From positions 1,152,001 through 1,216,000 of the forward strand of contig JAFFSR010000316.1 in assembly GCA_017163975.1 (NCBI GenBank): a stretch of DNA of 64,000 nucleotides, written 5' to 3'. The position numbers were made by a program, and so were the translations under genes. The notes under the pieces are model-generated. The model did not search any database. It saw only the letters and a program-made list of their open reading frames with translations, and had not been told where the DNA came from. This document shows, piece by piece, positions 11,640-22,789 of this stretch. Position 1 is the first letter of the stretch; each line of letters opens with the position of its first letter. Source of the stretch: Anastatus disparis (lineage: Eukaryota; Arthropoda; Insecta; Hymenoptera; Eupelmidae).

Positions 11640-11722
11640 CACACACGCACACATACACAGACAAACAGACACAAAGACAAACAGACACAAAGACAAACAG
11701 ACACAGACACACAGACACAGTA
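11640..11722. repeat. CA/GACA-type simple repeat
   Basis: Degenerate ACACAGACA repeats sit at the inner edge of the left terminal repeat of the Tc1/mariner-like element. Confidence 0.8.
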
Positions 11723-12564
11723 TTTAATATTTGTTATAAAATTATAGCATTTTAAATAATAACAGCTTTGTACGTTCTTATTATTATTTAATTAAAGTAA
11801 TTTCGGTGAATCTTATAAACTTCTTGATTTATCTGCTAGCTGATTCCATTCAGATTCATGCAGGCCGTCACTGATCAAATTTTTTTTTTCTTCTAGGTAA
11901 TAAAAATACCTTCTATTATGTATATAAAGATAAAATTTACCTCGTAGAACGCTCAAAAAAATTTTTTTTTTTTACAACAGCGATTCTAGTGTTGGATGTA
12001 AAAACGAAAATTCAAAAATTGAAAATGAACCTCTACTTTTAAATGACTATAGCTCCGTCAATTTTTAGCCTTTTTGAGCGTTCTTTTAACGAAAGAGTGC
12101 GGAATTTTGTCTAGTTTAAAATGCAATCTCGATTTTTGTAATACAATTTGATCTCACTGAGTTATTTACGAAAAACCGAAAGAAAGCGATTTTTTTCAAA
12201 CACGATTTTCTCAAAAACTATATATTTTTTTTTTGAAATTTTTATATGATTTTATACATAAAAAATACTAAATTTAGGGTAAGTGAGAATATGCGATTTT
12301 GCCTAATTTTTTTTTAACAGATTTTTAAACGTTTTTTTTTATATTTTCGATTTTAAAACATTGATACCATGGCGCATTGTACTATTTTTCCAACTTTACG
12401 TATTCTTACAACTATTTTTATGCTTTTATTTATTAATATACCAAAAATATCAACAATAATCTTTAAAATAAACCCCGGATCGAATATTTTGATCAATTAG
12501 AACCAAAGTTATGACGATTTAAAGTTTAAAAAAAAATACTGAAACTTTAAATAAATAAATTTAC

Positions 12565-12630
12565 TTTGAATTTTGAATTTTGAATTTTAAATTTTGAATT
12601 TGAATTTTGAATTTTGGATTTTGAATTTTG
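12565..12630. repeat. GAATTTT simple repeat
   Basis: About nine imperfect copies of GAATTTT or AATTTTG lie just inside the left inverted arm of the nested transposon, between it and the 3' end of the transposase gene. Confidence 0.85.
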
Positions 12631-12772
12631 AAAAGGTGAGTTTTTTAAATAATAAAATATATTATTTGGTCATTTTCAATGAACAAATAATATGCGATAC
12701 AATTAAGAAAGAACACTAATGAATTGAGAACTAATGTGAATAAAAAAATCCGAATTTAAATAAAACCTTTTA

Positions 12773-15206
12773 ATTTACTTCTTGCCACTCATGTCTCGAA
12801 GTTTTGGCAGTGTAGATTTGGTTTCGTTCACTTTTCCAACAGTGAATCTTTTGAATACCTTTAATTTCTTTTGCATTTCCTAACCATTCCATTTTTTTTG
12901 TCAGTCGAAAAACTTTTAACTCATCCTTGCGGATAACAAGAATGTTAATCGACGGAGTATATTTTGATACGTGAGTGGCGAAATTTTCAGCGTTTCTAAT
13001 ATAATCTGCACTCTTCTTGGACAGATTATGCGTGGTAGCATAATGTTTAACTAAACCACCAATACCGTCACAAGCGCCTTTACCATGACCTGTTGCAGAA
13101 GAAAGCCATTTTCTGTTTACTTTTGAGTTTTGAAGCTCATAGAATTGATATCTATTTTTAAGGGGATGTAAAATGGACACTACACCTGTACTCATAAATA
13201 TTCACTATCTTTACATTTTATTGCAAAATTTTTAATAAAAAATGCATTAGCTTGTAGTATGTACCATGAAGATTATTCGGTTAAATTTTTAAATAAATTC
13301 ATTCATTAGTTATTGAGAATTTTGGGTTCCAAAATTATTTATTAACATTTTTCAATTTTGTACAGGAACCCAAATATCTTAAAAACTAATTAATGAATTT
13401 ATTTGAAAATTCATCTAAATAATCATCATGGTACATACTACAAGCTAATGCATTTCTTTTCTGGAAATTCAGCAATAAAATGGAAAGGAAGCTAATATCT
13501 ATAAGTACAGGTGTAGTGTCCGTTTTACATCTCCTTAAAATGACTGGCAGCTCCATCGGAAATGGTTATGATTTCATCAAGATCTTGCGCAATATGTTTT
13601 TGTTTTAAGTTATCGATAGTTAAATTTATAGCCATTAGGGCATGATACGAATCATGTTCAATATCGTTACAGACGGTGACATAACTGACTGTTTTATCAT
13701 TTCCAAAATAGCATACCGACGTAAATATTGATATTTGGTTTTTATTCCAATAATAGCTTTGAATTTCATTTTGAAGCAGAACTGTCCTATTTTCTGCAAA
13801 ATTGACATGAATAACTAATTGGAAGTCATTATTGTTCGCTAAAAGTTTAACCTCTTTAATTGCTATACGTTGAATTTCTTTGACCAATTTAGGAGCTCTT
13901 ACAGTGAGAGCGCGCTCTTATTTAACTCTATTAAGAAATTTTCAATTGTGCTAGTTATATTCAGTAAATTTGATTTTTCCCAAACACCATAAATTATTTA
14001 TTCATATAAATCTTCTTCTGTCAAAGAAATTACTTGTAAATCAATAGAATCTCCAATGGGACATTCTTTACATTCTCTTAGTACACAGTTCATATCATCT
14101 TTTGAACAAAAAAGTGAAGAACATATTTTCAATTCCAAATCTGCAGTGTCTTGTTTATTCTCTTTTTTATAATTATTCAAAGCATCTAACATAAGTTTAA
14201 GATTCTCGCAGTAAACGCAAAGACACGAATCGGTGGGTGGATGTGGTATAACCCACTTAAAGCGTAGAATGTTGATTTACCAATTTTGTTTTTATTTCAG
14301 GATTTTCGTCTTTAAATAATTGATATATTTCTTTTATACTTCGCGTAAGAAAGCGTTCGACTGTTTTAGTTTTTATACCATTTTCTTTGATAGATACTGT
14401 GTCGCTTTTATTCGCACTTTGACGAGAACAATTAAAATCATCGTTCAGATAATAATCCTTTATTTTCATTACAATTTCACTGTCCAAAGAATGGCCACAA
14501 TAGTTCTCAGACTGCTTGTAAATTTTTTTGTTATTTACCAATGATCGTGCTTGATCAATCATGTAAATAGTTACATTTGGTAAAACTGATAATAAATAAT
14601 CTTTGGAAATATCACTTGGTATAATACTCAACAATCGCACTTTCTCAAGAAAATTTGAACAATTATCTAATGCAACTTTAATATTCTCAAGCCATTATCA
14701 TTTGTTTTACATTCATTATTTTCATTCAATGCGGGCAAATCCGTTATATCGTAGACTTTCATCATTTTACTTGCTATTTGTGAATCAAATGCATCGTTTA
14801 TTTGTTTTCTTTTTCGGAGAGCATAAGATTCTCGCATCTTGATATTGATACTTTGAGGCATTTTAATTGGTGAAATGTTTAATTTCAAATTACTTGAAGT
14901 CTTGTTGAGCTGTTCTAACACAGCCTCACTGTGAATAAAATCTTCCGAAGATTGTTGACTGCTTGAAGTCGATAAAATAGGCGCATTTTTCACTTCATCT
15001 AATAATATTTTGTAACACGAAGGGCATACTTTATCTTCTCTAGAGAAAGAAGTATTTGGATACAAGCGCTTCAAAGACTCCGTCAGATCACCTAATTCTC
15101 TAAGCGGACTTTTGGAGCAATCAGAAACAACTTTTTTGTGCCTTTCTTTTAAATCCTTGCACTTCATTTTAACAATCAGTGATGCCATTATTGATATTCT
15201 GTTCAA
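12773..15206 (-). pseudogene. Transposase-like gene of the nested element, split by a MITE and frameshifts
   Basis: Read on the minus strand it has five blocks. 15206-14667 is an N-terminal block with a CPSCYK zinc-like pair. 14640-14257 is a Lys-rich block. About 14230-13998 is a Cys-rich block with CLCVYCENLKLMLDAL and later C-rich ECKECP. 13887-13539 is a catalytic-looking block with VHVNFAEN and SDGAASHFK. 13157-12773 contains SATGHGKGACDGIGGLVK. The FxEN / SDG / HGKG order is familiar from large uncharacterised transposase-like proteins in many animals; D/E/H catalytic roles are my inference. The gene is broken by frame changes at about 14.65 kb and 14.25 kb and by the MITE at 13162-13534, but the codons either side of the MITE join in frame across one TTAA. 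I do not recognise a named family with confidence. Confidence 0.7.
13162..13534. mobile_element. TTAA MITE (373 bp) inside the transposase gene
   Basis: TTAA at 13158-13161 and 13535-13538 bounds the element. The left end GGGGATGTAAAATGGACAC matches the right end reversed, GGAGATGTAAAACGGACAC, and the arms go on through ACTACACCTGTACT. A longer inner inverted match covers GCATTAGCTTGTAGTATG. Removing the element plus one TTAA restores the minus-strand reading frame exactly. Confidence 0.9.
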
Positions 15207-16393
15207 TAACAGATCGAAAAAAATAATTTTTCTTAAACAACTTTATTTTTTATCTTCCTTTTCTTATATTTTTAAACGCGTCAAGTCGTTGATGAGAATG
15301 CAAAGAACGAATCATCGCCACCTAGTAGTGACATGCGTCAACTCCCTACAAAATAAATTCAAATTCTAGGCGCGAAATTCAAACTGATAAAAAAATTATA
15401 TTCTTCAACAAAAAAAATTTTTATTATAATAATGTACCATAAAAAGAGGATAAATGGTTATATATTCTTTCATCAAAATAACTTTTTTTCTAAATTAAAA
15501 AATTTATATCTTTAGATTTTAATCTTTAACGAAAATTGTGTTTCCTCAATGTAAATATCATATTTATTTAAAGTTTCAGCATTTTTTTTTAAACTTTAAA
15601 TCGTCATAACTTTGGTTCTAATTGATCAAAATGTTCGATCCGGGGTTTATTTTAAAGATTATTGTTGATATTTTTGATGTATTAATAAATAAAAGCATAA
15701 AAATAGTTGTAAGAATATGTAAAGTTGGAAAAATAGTACAATGCGCCATGGTATCAATGTTTTAAAATCGAAAATATAAAAAAAAACGTTTAAAAATCTG
15801 TTAAAAAAAAATTAGGCAAAATCGCATATTCTCACCTACCCTAAAAGTTAGTATTTTTTATGTATAAAATCATATAAAAATTTCAAAAAAAAAAATATAT
15901 AGTTTTTGAGAAAATCGTGTTTGAAAAAAATCGCTTTCTTTCGGTTTTTCGTAAATAACTCAGTGAGATCAAATTGTATTACAAAAATCGAGATTGCATT
16001 TTAAACTAGACAAAATTCCGCACTCTTTCGTTAAAAGAACGCTCAAAAAGGTTAAAAATTGACGGAGCTATAGTCATTTAAAAGTAGAGGTTCATTTTCA
16101 ATTTTTGAATTTTCGTTTTTACATCCAACACTAGAATCGCTGTTGTAAAAAAAAAAAATTTTTTTGAGCGTTCTACGAGGTAAATTTTATCTTTATATAC
16201 ATAATAGAAGGTATTTTTATTACCTAGAAGAAAAAAAAAATTTGATCAGTGACGGCCTGCATGAATCTGAATGGAATCAGCCTGCTATAAATTTTTTTTA
16301 TTTTACACAATTTTTAAACACTGGTTTAAGTTAAACTAATCAAATTTTTTTTACTTATTCACAAAAATTAGAATTTCGCTTCAAATTTCTGCC

Positions 16394-17467
16394 TTGAAAA
16401 AAATGAACCATCTAACTGAACGTGATCGCATTACTATTCTTATGATGAGGGGGTGGGGAGACAGACATCGATCGCATAACGAGGTAGTAACTTTGTTCAA
16501 TAATACTTTTAGGGTTAATGTTACAGGTGTTTCAAGGGCAACTGTAGGAAAAACTATAACTCGCTTTGAAACAACTGGTAGTGTTAAAGATCGACCTAAA
16601 TTTAGAAGACCTGCAACTGCAGCAAATGAAGAAGTCTCGTCGAACGTGGCGTTATCTGTTGTTGAAAACCAGCATACATCTATCTGTAGTGTGGCTGCTG
16701 AACATGAAATTGAAATAGGTTCTGTAAACTGGAATATCCTTCATCCATATAAGATTCATTTAGTTCAAGAATTGAATGAAGGCGGTCCTGATCGTAGACT
16801 AGAATTCTGTGAGTTAATGATGAATAGAATAAATGTTGCACCTAACTTTTAATATTGTATTTCCAGATGAAGCTACGTTTCAACTAAATAGAAATGTAAA
16901 TCGACATAACAGTAGATTTTGGTCAGATCATAATACTCATTGGATGTTGGAAGCGAACATGCAATACCCTCAAAAGTTGAATGTTTGGACAGGTATGATT
17001 GATAATACTTTAATTGGTCCTTTTTTTATTGAAGGGAATTTAAATGCCGAAATTTATGAAGAAATGTTAAGAAACGAAACAATACCAGCTATACAGGCAA
17101 ATACTGGTGAAAATATGGGTAATATTTATTTCCAGCAAGATGGTGATGCACCACATTATACGCGAAAAGTACGCACATACTTAGATCAAGTCTTTAATGG
17201 ACGATGGGTAGGAGGAAGAGGCGCCATTGAACGGCCTGCACGATCGCCTGATCTCCACTTGACTTTTTTTTGTGGGGCTACTTAAAAAGTAGAGTTTATG
17301 TGCCACAACCTGCAAATTTAGATGGACTGTGGCGTCGTATTGTTGAAGAGGCTGCTTTAATCAACCAAGATGTTATTCAAAGTGCAGTCCAATTATTTTA
17401 CTATCGTCTAGGTTACTGTCAAGTCGAAAACGGAAGACAGTTTGAACATAAACTAAAGAAGAAAGAA
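16394..17467 (+). pseudogene. IS630/Tc1/mariner-superfamily transposase, two frameshifts
   Basis: Three overlapping frames make one protein of about 360 residues. An N-terminal helix-turn-helix part (LTERDRITILMMRGWGDR ... VSRATVGKTITRF) runs from 16403. The catalytic part has FPDEATFQ near 16862 and QQDGDAPHY near 17135. Then come GRW and an RPARSPDL motif near 17240, and finally a WGYLKSRVYVP C-terminal motif. Three Asp (in FPDE, QQDG and SPDL), with 36 residues between the last two, fit a DDD-type DDE/D transposase. Frameshifts near 16845 and 17275 inactivate it. It belongs to the outer long-TIR element; the upstream neighbour is the nested transposon's right arm. Confidence 0.85.
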
Positions 17468-18501
17468 TAAATACATAAAAAACTGATAATTTATTTACAT
17501 CTATTACATTCTGCTTATCATCATTATAAAAATTAAATACAAAAGTTATAAATATAATAAGAATGATATACAGTAAAAGCAAATCTTAGAAAATAAAATT
17601 ACAGAAAATTACAGTAAAATAAAAAAAAAACAAAAAAAATATTTAAACAAAATTGTTTTAAAAAATAAAATGGAAAAAAATATTTAATAAAATTAGAAAA
17701 AAATCAAAAGAAAAAAAAAGAAAATGGAGTCAAAAGCTGACACGTCCTCGTTGTGACTCTGGTTATACTGAGATCAGCTACATATATCCTACTAAAGTTT
17801 AAATATACATGCTAAATTTATAATATTCCATCTTCGAATACAAAAAAAAATAGAGCTCAAAATAACCTGAAGAAATAACTTTAGGGTCAAAGACAAGGTC
17901 ACCTGTTAATTTCTTGGACCATATTAAACTAAACTGTACGATTACGTTCTGTAATCTATTTTATAACGCAATTGGCTTCGATTTTCCTATCTAAACTTCA
18001 AATGACCTTCCTATTACTTTATTTTCTTTATTTCTGGGGTCAAAATTAGGGGTTTTCATTAAAAAAAAAATTTGACCTTGAAATAACCTTGAAAAATAAC
18101 TTTAGAGTCAAAGCCAAGGTCATCTGTCAATTCCTTGGACCATTTTAAACCAAACTGTATGACTACGTTCTGTAATTTATCTTATAACACGATCTGCTTC
18201 AATTTTTCCATCTAAACTTCAAATGACCTTCATGTGACCCCTAGGGGGTAATTTTGACCCACGGTCAAATGTGTATCTGGACGTAAAATTTACCGGTCTC
18301 TTTATTTCCGGGGTTAAAATTAGGGGTTTCTATTAAAAACAAAATTTGGCCTTGAAATAACCATGAAAAATAACTTTAGGGTCAAAACCAAGGCCATTTG
18401 TTAATTCCTTGGATCAAACCTAACAACGTTTGTCTAAAACATTTTCTCGGAAAATGCGACTCTGAAAAGTTATTCAGGGGGATCCAATTTTTTGGAACAC
18501 G

Positions 18502-18504
<3 letters not shown>

Positions 18505-18550
<46 letters not shown>
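18505..18550. repeat. (TA)n microsatellite, right flank of the Tc1/mariner-like element
   Basis: A TA run follows the right terminus directly, pairing with the left-flank run. Confidence 0.9.
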
Positions 18551-18551
<1 letters not shown>

Positions 18552-18608
18552 ATTAGTTTTTAATAATTGTAGAGTATGAACATCTTGTTATTTTTAATAA
18601 AAGTTTGT

Positions 18609-18634
18609 TATTGAACAGGTTAACCTGTTCAATA
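18609..18634. repeat. 26-bp perfect palindrome
   Basis: The site centres on GAACAGGTTAACCTGTTC and is a perfect dyad with no spacer. It is solitary, in AT-rich DNA, 105 bp past the transposon end. The symmetry would suit a dimeric protein site or a cruciform, but no gene adjoins it. Confidence 0.9.
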
Positions 18635-18989
18635 CTTGGTATGTATTTATTTATCTTCAAGAGTTATTGTGATTCATATGAACTATGAATTCTATAATTA
18701 AACTATATAATAATCAATTCATAATATTTATCGCACATATGTATTTCTCATATACATGTTCAAATGATTTATTACACGGGTAAAAATTTTCGATTTCAGA
18801 TGGCGATTATTAGTGAAAAAAAATTCCAACAGCAGTTTATCCAGAAGCATTAATATAATCGATATCAACTTGAATCTAAAACCAACTCGTTTCTTTTCTC
18901 AAGATATACCTAAAAAATTGTTAAAATGCATACAAATTTAAAAAAAATCTTAAATGAGTACTATAAGAACATATTAGGAGAAAATATAT

Positions 18990-18992
18990 GTA

Positions 18993-19059
<67 letters not shown>
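18990..19059. repeat. (TA)n microsatellite
   Basis: A near-perfect TA run of about 65 bp with no recognised element attached. Confidence 0.9.
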
Positions 19060-19063
<4 letters not shown>

Positions 19064-19189
19064 AATGCATAATGATAATGTCCCTATAAATATTGGATGT
19101 GCACGAAAAGAAATTTGGATCTTTGAAAATACCGAGATTATTTGATTTAAAAAATCCCAAAGGCTTGTTATTTTATCTTTTATATTATT

Positions 19190-19754
19190 GAATTCAACTA
19201 CTTTGGAAATATTAATGTTAGACTGCTGCGATCGCTTCTGTTGTTGTAGCGCTCGTTGTTGCTGCTGGTTTTGATTTTTCGCAGCCCTAACTCCTTTACG
19301 TTTCTGGACGATCTAAAAAAACTCATCCCCTTTCTCAGCTCGGCCCTTTTTAAGAGGAGCTCGTAGTTCGGAATTGCTTCTTAAATCGAGTGAGTCCTCT
19401 TTTCTATACCGCTTATTAGCTGCGGTGCTTGCCTGAGGCATTTCGGTCACGTCCATCTGTTCGGTGACAGTTCTTGCCCCAAGCAAGTGGGAATTCTTCA
19501 TCTTGAGAGCATCCACGTGCTCAATGAGCTCTGGAAGATTGTCCTTGACACCTAAAGAAATGCCCGGCATCAACTTACAGGCCTGCCTCACCAGCATAAA
19601 GATCTCGTTTATCCTCTGAGACCTCTACTGTCAGGCAGGCGATCTCTACCCTTGGCTTCATTGGGGGATCAGCCTGCGTTCTCTGTTCTTCTTTATTTTT
19701 CTTGCTATTACTAGCCGCATCTGTTTGGTTTTGGTTTTTGTTTAAATTAGACAT
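19190..19754 (-). pseudogene. LINE ORF1 (gag-like) relic, minus strand
   Basis: An ATG at 19754 starts MSNLNKNQNQ, followed by a Lys/Glu-rich N-terminus up to about 19580. One frame change leads into a 94-codon stretch with LMPGISLGVKDNLPELIEHV, then a basic LKKGRAEKG segment and a Gln-rich tail (CAGCAACAAC words). Charged, low-complexity N-terminus with a conserved short hydrophobic block fits non-LTR ORF1 proteins. No RT follows on this strand. The GC content is higher than the surroundings, as in other retroelement parts of this window. Confidence 0.45.
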
Positions 19755-20833
19755 GATATAAATGTTTACTTGGCCAAAGACGGTTCGCCCACCATGGGAG
19801 CTCTAGGCGCAGTGGAGCCACTATCCCCGCCTGTTTGGATGCCCTAGTTAAGGATGTCGCAGCCGAGAAGCGGTTTTCGGGTGGTCAACCCTAGCGACAC
19901 TTGGTGATTCTAGAAAAGATGTTACGGATTAGACTCGCGCCATGTTGATAATAAAGGTTTTACGTCACTCCTATTGAATGGGTGACGTCGATTTCGGACC
20001 AACGCCTGACCAAAAATTTCAGGCAAGACGTTCTGCAGCTCTCCCGTGTGGACTCGGTATAAGGAAATACTGACCAGATAATCCTTCAAACCTGCGCCCG
20101 TTCATACCAGACGCCAACCCCTCTATTGACTCCTTTCAGATTGTGATAGGTCCCTACTATTTAAACATGTGGTTTTACGGGCTCTTCCGACTTATGCCGG
20201 AAAAGGACTTACTGTTAGCCCTGATTACTAGTACAGAGGTTGGAAGTTTCCACCCACGCTCCGAACGGTTAGAGACCTACAAACTCCTCCTTGGTTAGTT
20301 GTCGGGAATATCAATCAGGTGACGACCATAGCTCATTCATACGTGCATACATTCATACTGTGTTGCTTCTTAGTACATGCAATAGCGATTAGAAAATAAA
20401 ACAAACTAGCATTTCCGTGAAGCAGTCCTGCCTACGCGGGTATCCATGTATTCTTGACTATCACTTAAGGATCGTCAGCAATACGTGGATCGTGCATAAG
20501 CCTCCGTTCCACTACCACATCGTAAGTGGACACTTACAAGGTTAGCAACATGTGGAGGAATAATAATAATAATAATGGGAGTCAGCTTGTGGAGGCCCCC
20601 TAGGTCAGTGTCATCCTCCAGATTCCAAGTACCGCTGCTGGGCGTCATCGTAGCATCAATGCTCTTTGTAGCAATGCTATAGCACTGACAGCAAATTGGA
20701 ATTTCTGACCCAAGGAGAAAAAACCTCGCAAAAATCGGTATCATCTGGCTCAGATGATAGTTCCCCTGTAAGGGTCCCGCTTTGGAAACAAGATAGGGGT
20801 GGTCCCCGAATAAATTAACTACTTTTATGGGAG
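19755..20833. other. GC-richer 5'-UTR-like spacer between two divergent ORF1 relics
   Basis: It sits head to head between the minus relic (ends 19754) and the plus relic (starts 20834). There is no convincing reading frame. A (AAT)n run lies at about 20560-20575. It most likely contains the 5' untranslated regions of two LINE insertions in opposite orientation; I could not see the join. Confidence 0.45.
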
Positions 20834-21733
20834 ATGTTCGATTTGAATACAGGATTACTCCAGGTGAAAACTCCTTCACAGGGAAATCGCACCTTCGCTT
20901 CCGATCAGGTGAAAACCCTGGTGGGCAGAGCTGGCCTCAAGGATTCTGAGGGAAAACGAATACACTTTGATCACAGTGTTGCTGGGTTGGGCGACCAACA
21001 CTCAGCGGCAACTAATGCTCCTGGAATGCTGCTGATTGTACCGCTGGCAAGAAGAGGCAGCACAGCCAGTAATGCTAGCTTGGAGAGCACAGTGAACCAT
21101 TACAGCGCTACTACGCAGTGGAAATTGGACACCATGGAGAAGCATTTCGAGGATATTCAAAATTATATAAGGGAACAGGGTCTCTGCCTTCGTAAGATGA
21201 AGCGAGAATTGAGAGAAACGAAGAAGTTCATTAAGAAGAATACGGGACTAGAAATCCAGAACGGAACTGAAAAGATTACTGAGCTGCTAAATAAGGCACT
21301 TAAATATCAAAGTAAGCTCACGTTGAGGGAGAGCAGGATGAAGACAGGAATGACGGTTGCAAAGGAAAGTTACCAAGAAAGGAACAGAACAAGAAGACTG
21401 TTGCAAGTAGAAGCCCTAAGGGATATGGCTACAGTCTGCACAAGCTCTAAAAGAGTGCGTAGTTCTGAAGATAGTCCCAAGCAGAAAGAGACAAAAAGGA
21501 GAAAAGGAAGAAAGAAGAAGGTTACAGTTATAAACGAAGTGAGGCAATTAATTATTATCTCTGCGCCAACCGTGGGTAATGCGACAAAAAGTAAGCCAGT
21601 TGCTATAAGAAGTAGCAGAAAAGAAGTTATGGTACGAATTTATCACGGTCGTACCTACGCAGATGTACTTGGCAAGTTGCAAAACGAGGTAGATGTGAAC
21701 ACAAACTATTTAATGTTTAAATGTTTATTTTAA
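20834..21733 (+). pseudogene. LINE ORF1 protein, 3'-truncated (R1-like non-LTR retrotransposon)
   Basis: An open frame of 299 codons. The N-terminal 100 residues are of mixed composition. A likely coiled coil (STTQWKLDTMEK... through about residue 165) follows, then a basic stretch (KQKETKRRKGRKKK, about residues 218-231). At residues 266-285 it has EVMVRIYHGRTYADVLGKLQ, which resembles the start of the conserved ORF1 core before the zinc knuckles in R1-clade elements. The frame then runs into MITE sequence (NTNYLMFKCLF is encoded by MITE DNA), so the RNA-binding CCHC part and all of ORF2 are missing. Other ORF1 lineages are possible. Confidence 0.6.
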
Positions 21734-21807
21734 TGTTTTAATGTTTATTATGGTTTATTTCTGTTCTCAAGGTGGCCCCTAAAGGGACCACCCCCGTCCT
21801 CTAAAGG
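21698..21807. mobile_element. Truncated TTAA MITE fused to the LINE ORF1
   Basis: The ACAAACTATTTAATG word, GGTGGCCCCTAAAGGGACC hairpin and CCTTTAGAGGACGG terminus (reversed) match the MITE at 9867-10013. TTAA follows at 21808-21811. The left terminus is missing; the element joins the LINE at about 21697. Confidence 0.75.
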
Positions 21808-21811
21808 TTAA

Positions 21812-22550
21812 TTTTAATTTATAATATTTATCAATTTCTTATTATTATGCAAAACTTTTGATTTTTACTATTGCACCAGCGATTATTTTCTACTTGCTAT
21901 TTAAGGTTATTTTACAACTACAAAAGTATAAGATCGATAAGTTTACGTGCTTAAAACTTGTCAAAAAATATCGTAGATAGCAATTTTAGAGCCCTTATTG
22001 AACCTTTTTTGAAATTTTTTGTAACTTAATTATTAAAAAAACTACAGCTGATTAAACAAAAAAGAAGAAAATGAAACAAATTTCGAAATTGCCTTCGTGT
22101 TTATTTTTTTAAATATATTAATAAAAAACGTTAGTAAGCCAAAAAAAGCATTTAAAGAGTACTTTAAAATGCTTTTTAGGAAAATTAAAGAAGATATCCT
22201 TTTTTAAAGTCGGAATAAAATTTTGATAAATTCCTCAGAATTATTGACCGGTACTGTATATTAAAATTTTATAATTGTATAAAACTATTCATGCTTGTAT
22301 ATGATAATTTATAATTGCATATGACTGTTTGAAATCATTCTAAACAATTTTAAATAATTTGTATAATTTAAAAATTTGTATACATTTCTTCAATATTGCT
22401 ATTCGAAAACTTTTAAAAAAGTTTAAACAGTTATGATTAATTTTTAAAGAATTATAAATATCAAGAATCATAAAAATTTACAAACAGTTTACATCGTAGT
22501 TTACACAACTCATACAAATTCATAAAAAAAAATTTATAATACTTTGCAAC
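21812..22550. other. No gene seen; AT-rich
   Basis: Only a short imperfect palindrome at about 22145-22185 (AAGCATTT...AAATGCTT) stands out. No reading frame or RNA gene is supported. Confidence 0.5.
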
Positions 22551-22553
22551 TTA

Positions 22554-22785
22554 GGGACTAGCCACATAAGTGCCGTGCCGTGCTGTGCCTTGCCGTACCT
22601 TCAATTTCGAAATGATTCACCGCTCCCAAATTGAGATACAGAACTATGAAATTACAATTTTGAACAAATTTACGTCCTAATTGTAATTTATAAAGTTTCC
22701 TATCTCTATTTAGAAACAGTGAATCATTTTGAAATTTAAGGCATGGCATGGCACAGCACGGCACGACACTTATGTGACTAGTCCC
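22554..22785. mobile_element. TTA-flanked MITE with GTGCC-rich ends, 232 bp (Harbinger-like features)
   Basis: TTA lies at 22551-22553 and 22786-22788. The ends are GGGACTAGCCACATAAGTG and, reversed, GGGACTAGTCACATAAGTG. The arms then carry GTGCCGTGCTGTGCC and stay complementary to about 70 bp. A 3-bp TWA duplication with GGG-starting ends resembles PIF/Harbinger MITEs; that assignment is inference. The 68-codon minus frame here only reflects the repeat. Confidence 0.8.
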
Positions 22786-22789
22786 TTAA

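Larger units (their letters stand above)
11839..16281. mobile_element. Nested 4.4 kb DNA transposon, ~720-bp inverted repeats, 6-bp target duplication
   Basis: The ends are GCTGATTCCATTCAG and the exact reverse complement. CTGCTA at 11833-11838 and 16282-16287 is a clean 6-bp target duplication. The arms (11839 to about 12560; about 15566-16281) are nearly identical, which suggests youth. The minus strand carries a broken transposase-like gene between them. A 6-bp duplication has been described for a few eukaryotic DNA-transposon superfamilies (IS3EU and Dada come to mind); I cannot decide between these from sequence alone. Confidence 0.85.
11025..18504. mobile_element. Tc1/mariner-like DNA transposon with long terminal inverted repeats and a nested element
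   Basis: The left end reads TA|CAGGATGTTCCAAAA and the right end, reversed, TA|CAGCGTGTTCCAAAA. Inverted arms extend roughly 600 bp (11025 to about 11630; about 17860-18504). Each arm contains internal tandem subrepeats of about 250-290 bp, built around AAGGTTATTT, GGGTCAAAATTA and AAGGTCATTTGAAG words. The transposase relic is at 16394-17467. The 11839-16281 segment is a later insertion of a different transposon; without it the element is about 3.0 kb. Confidence 0.8.
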
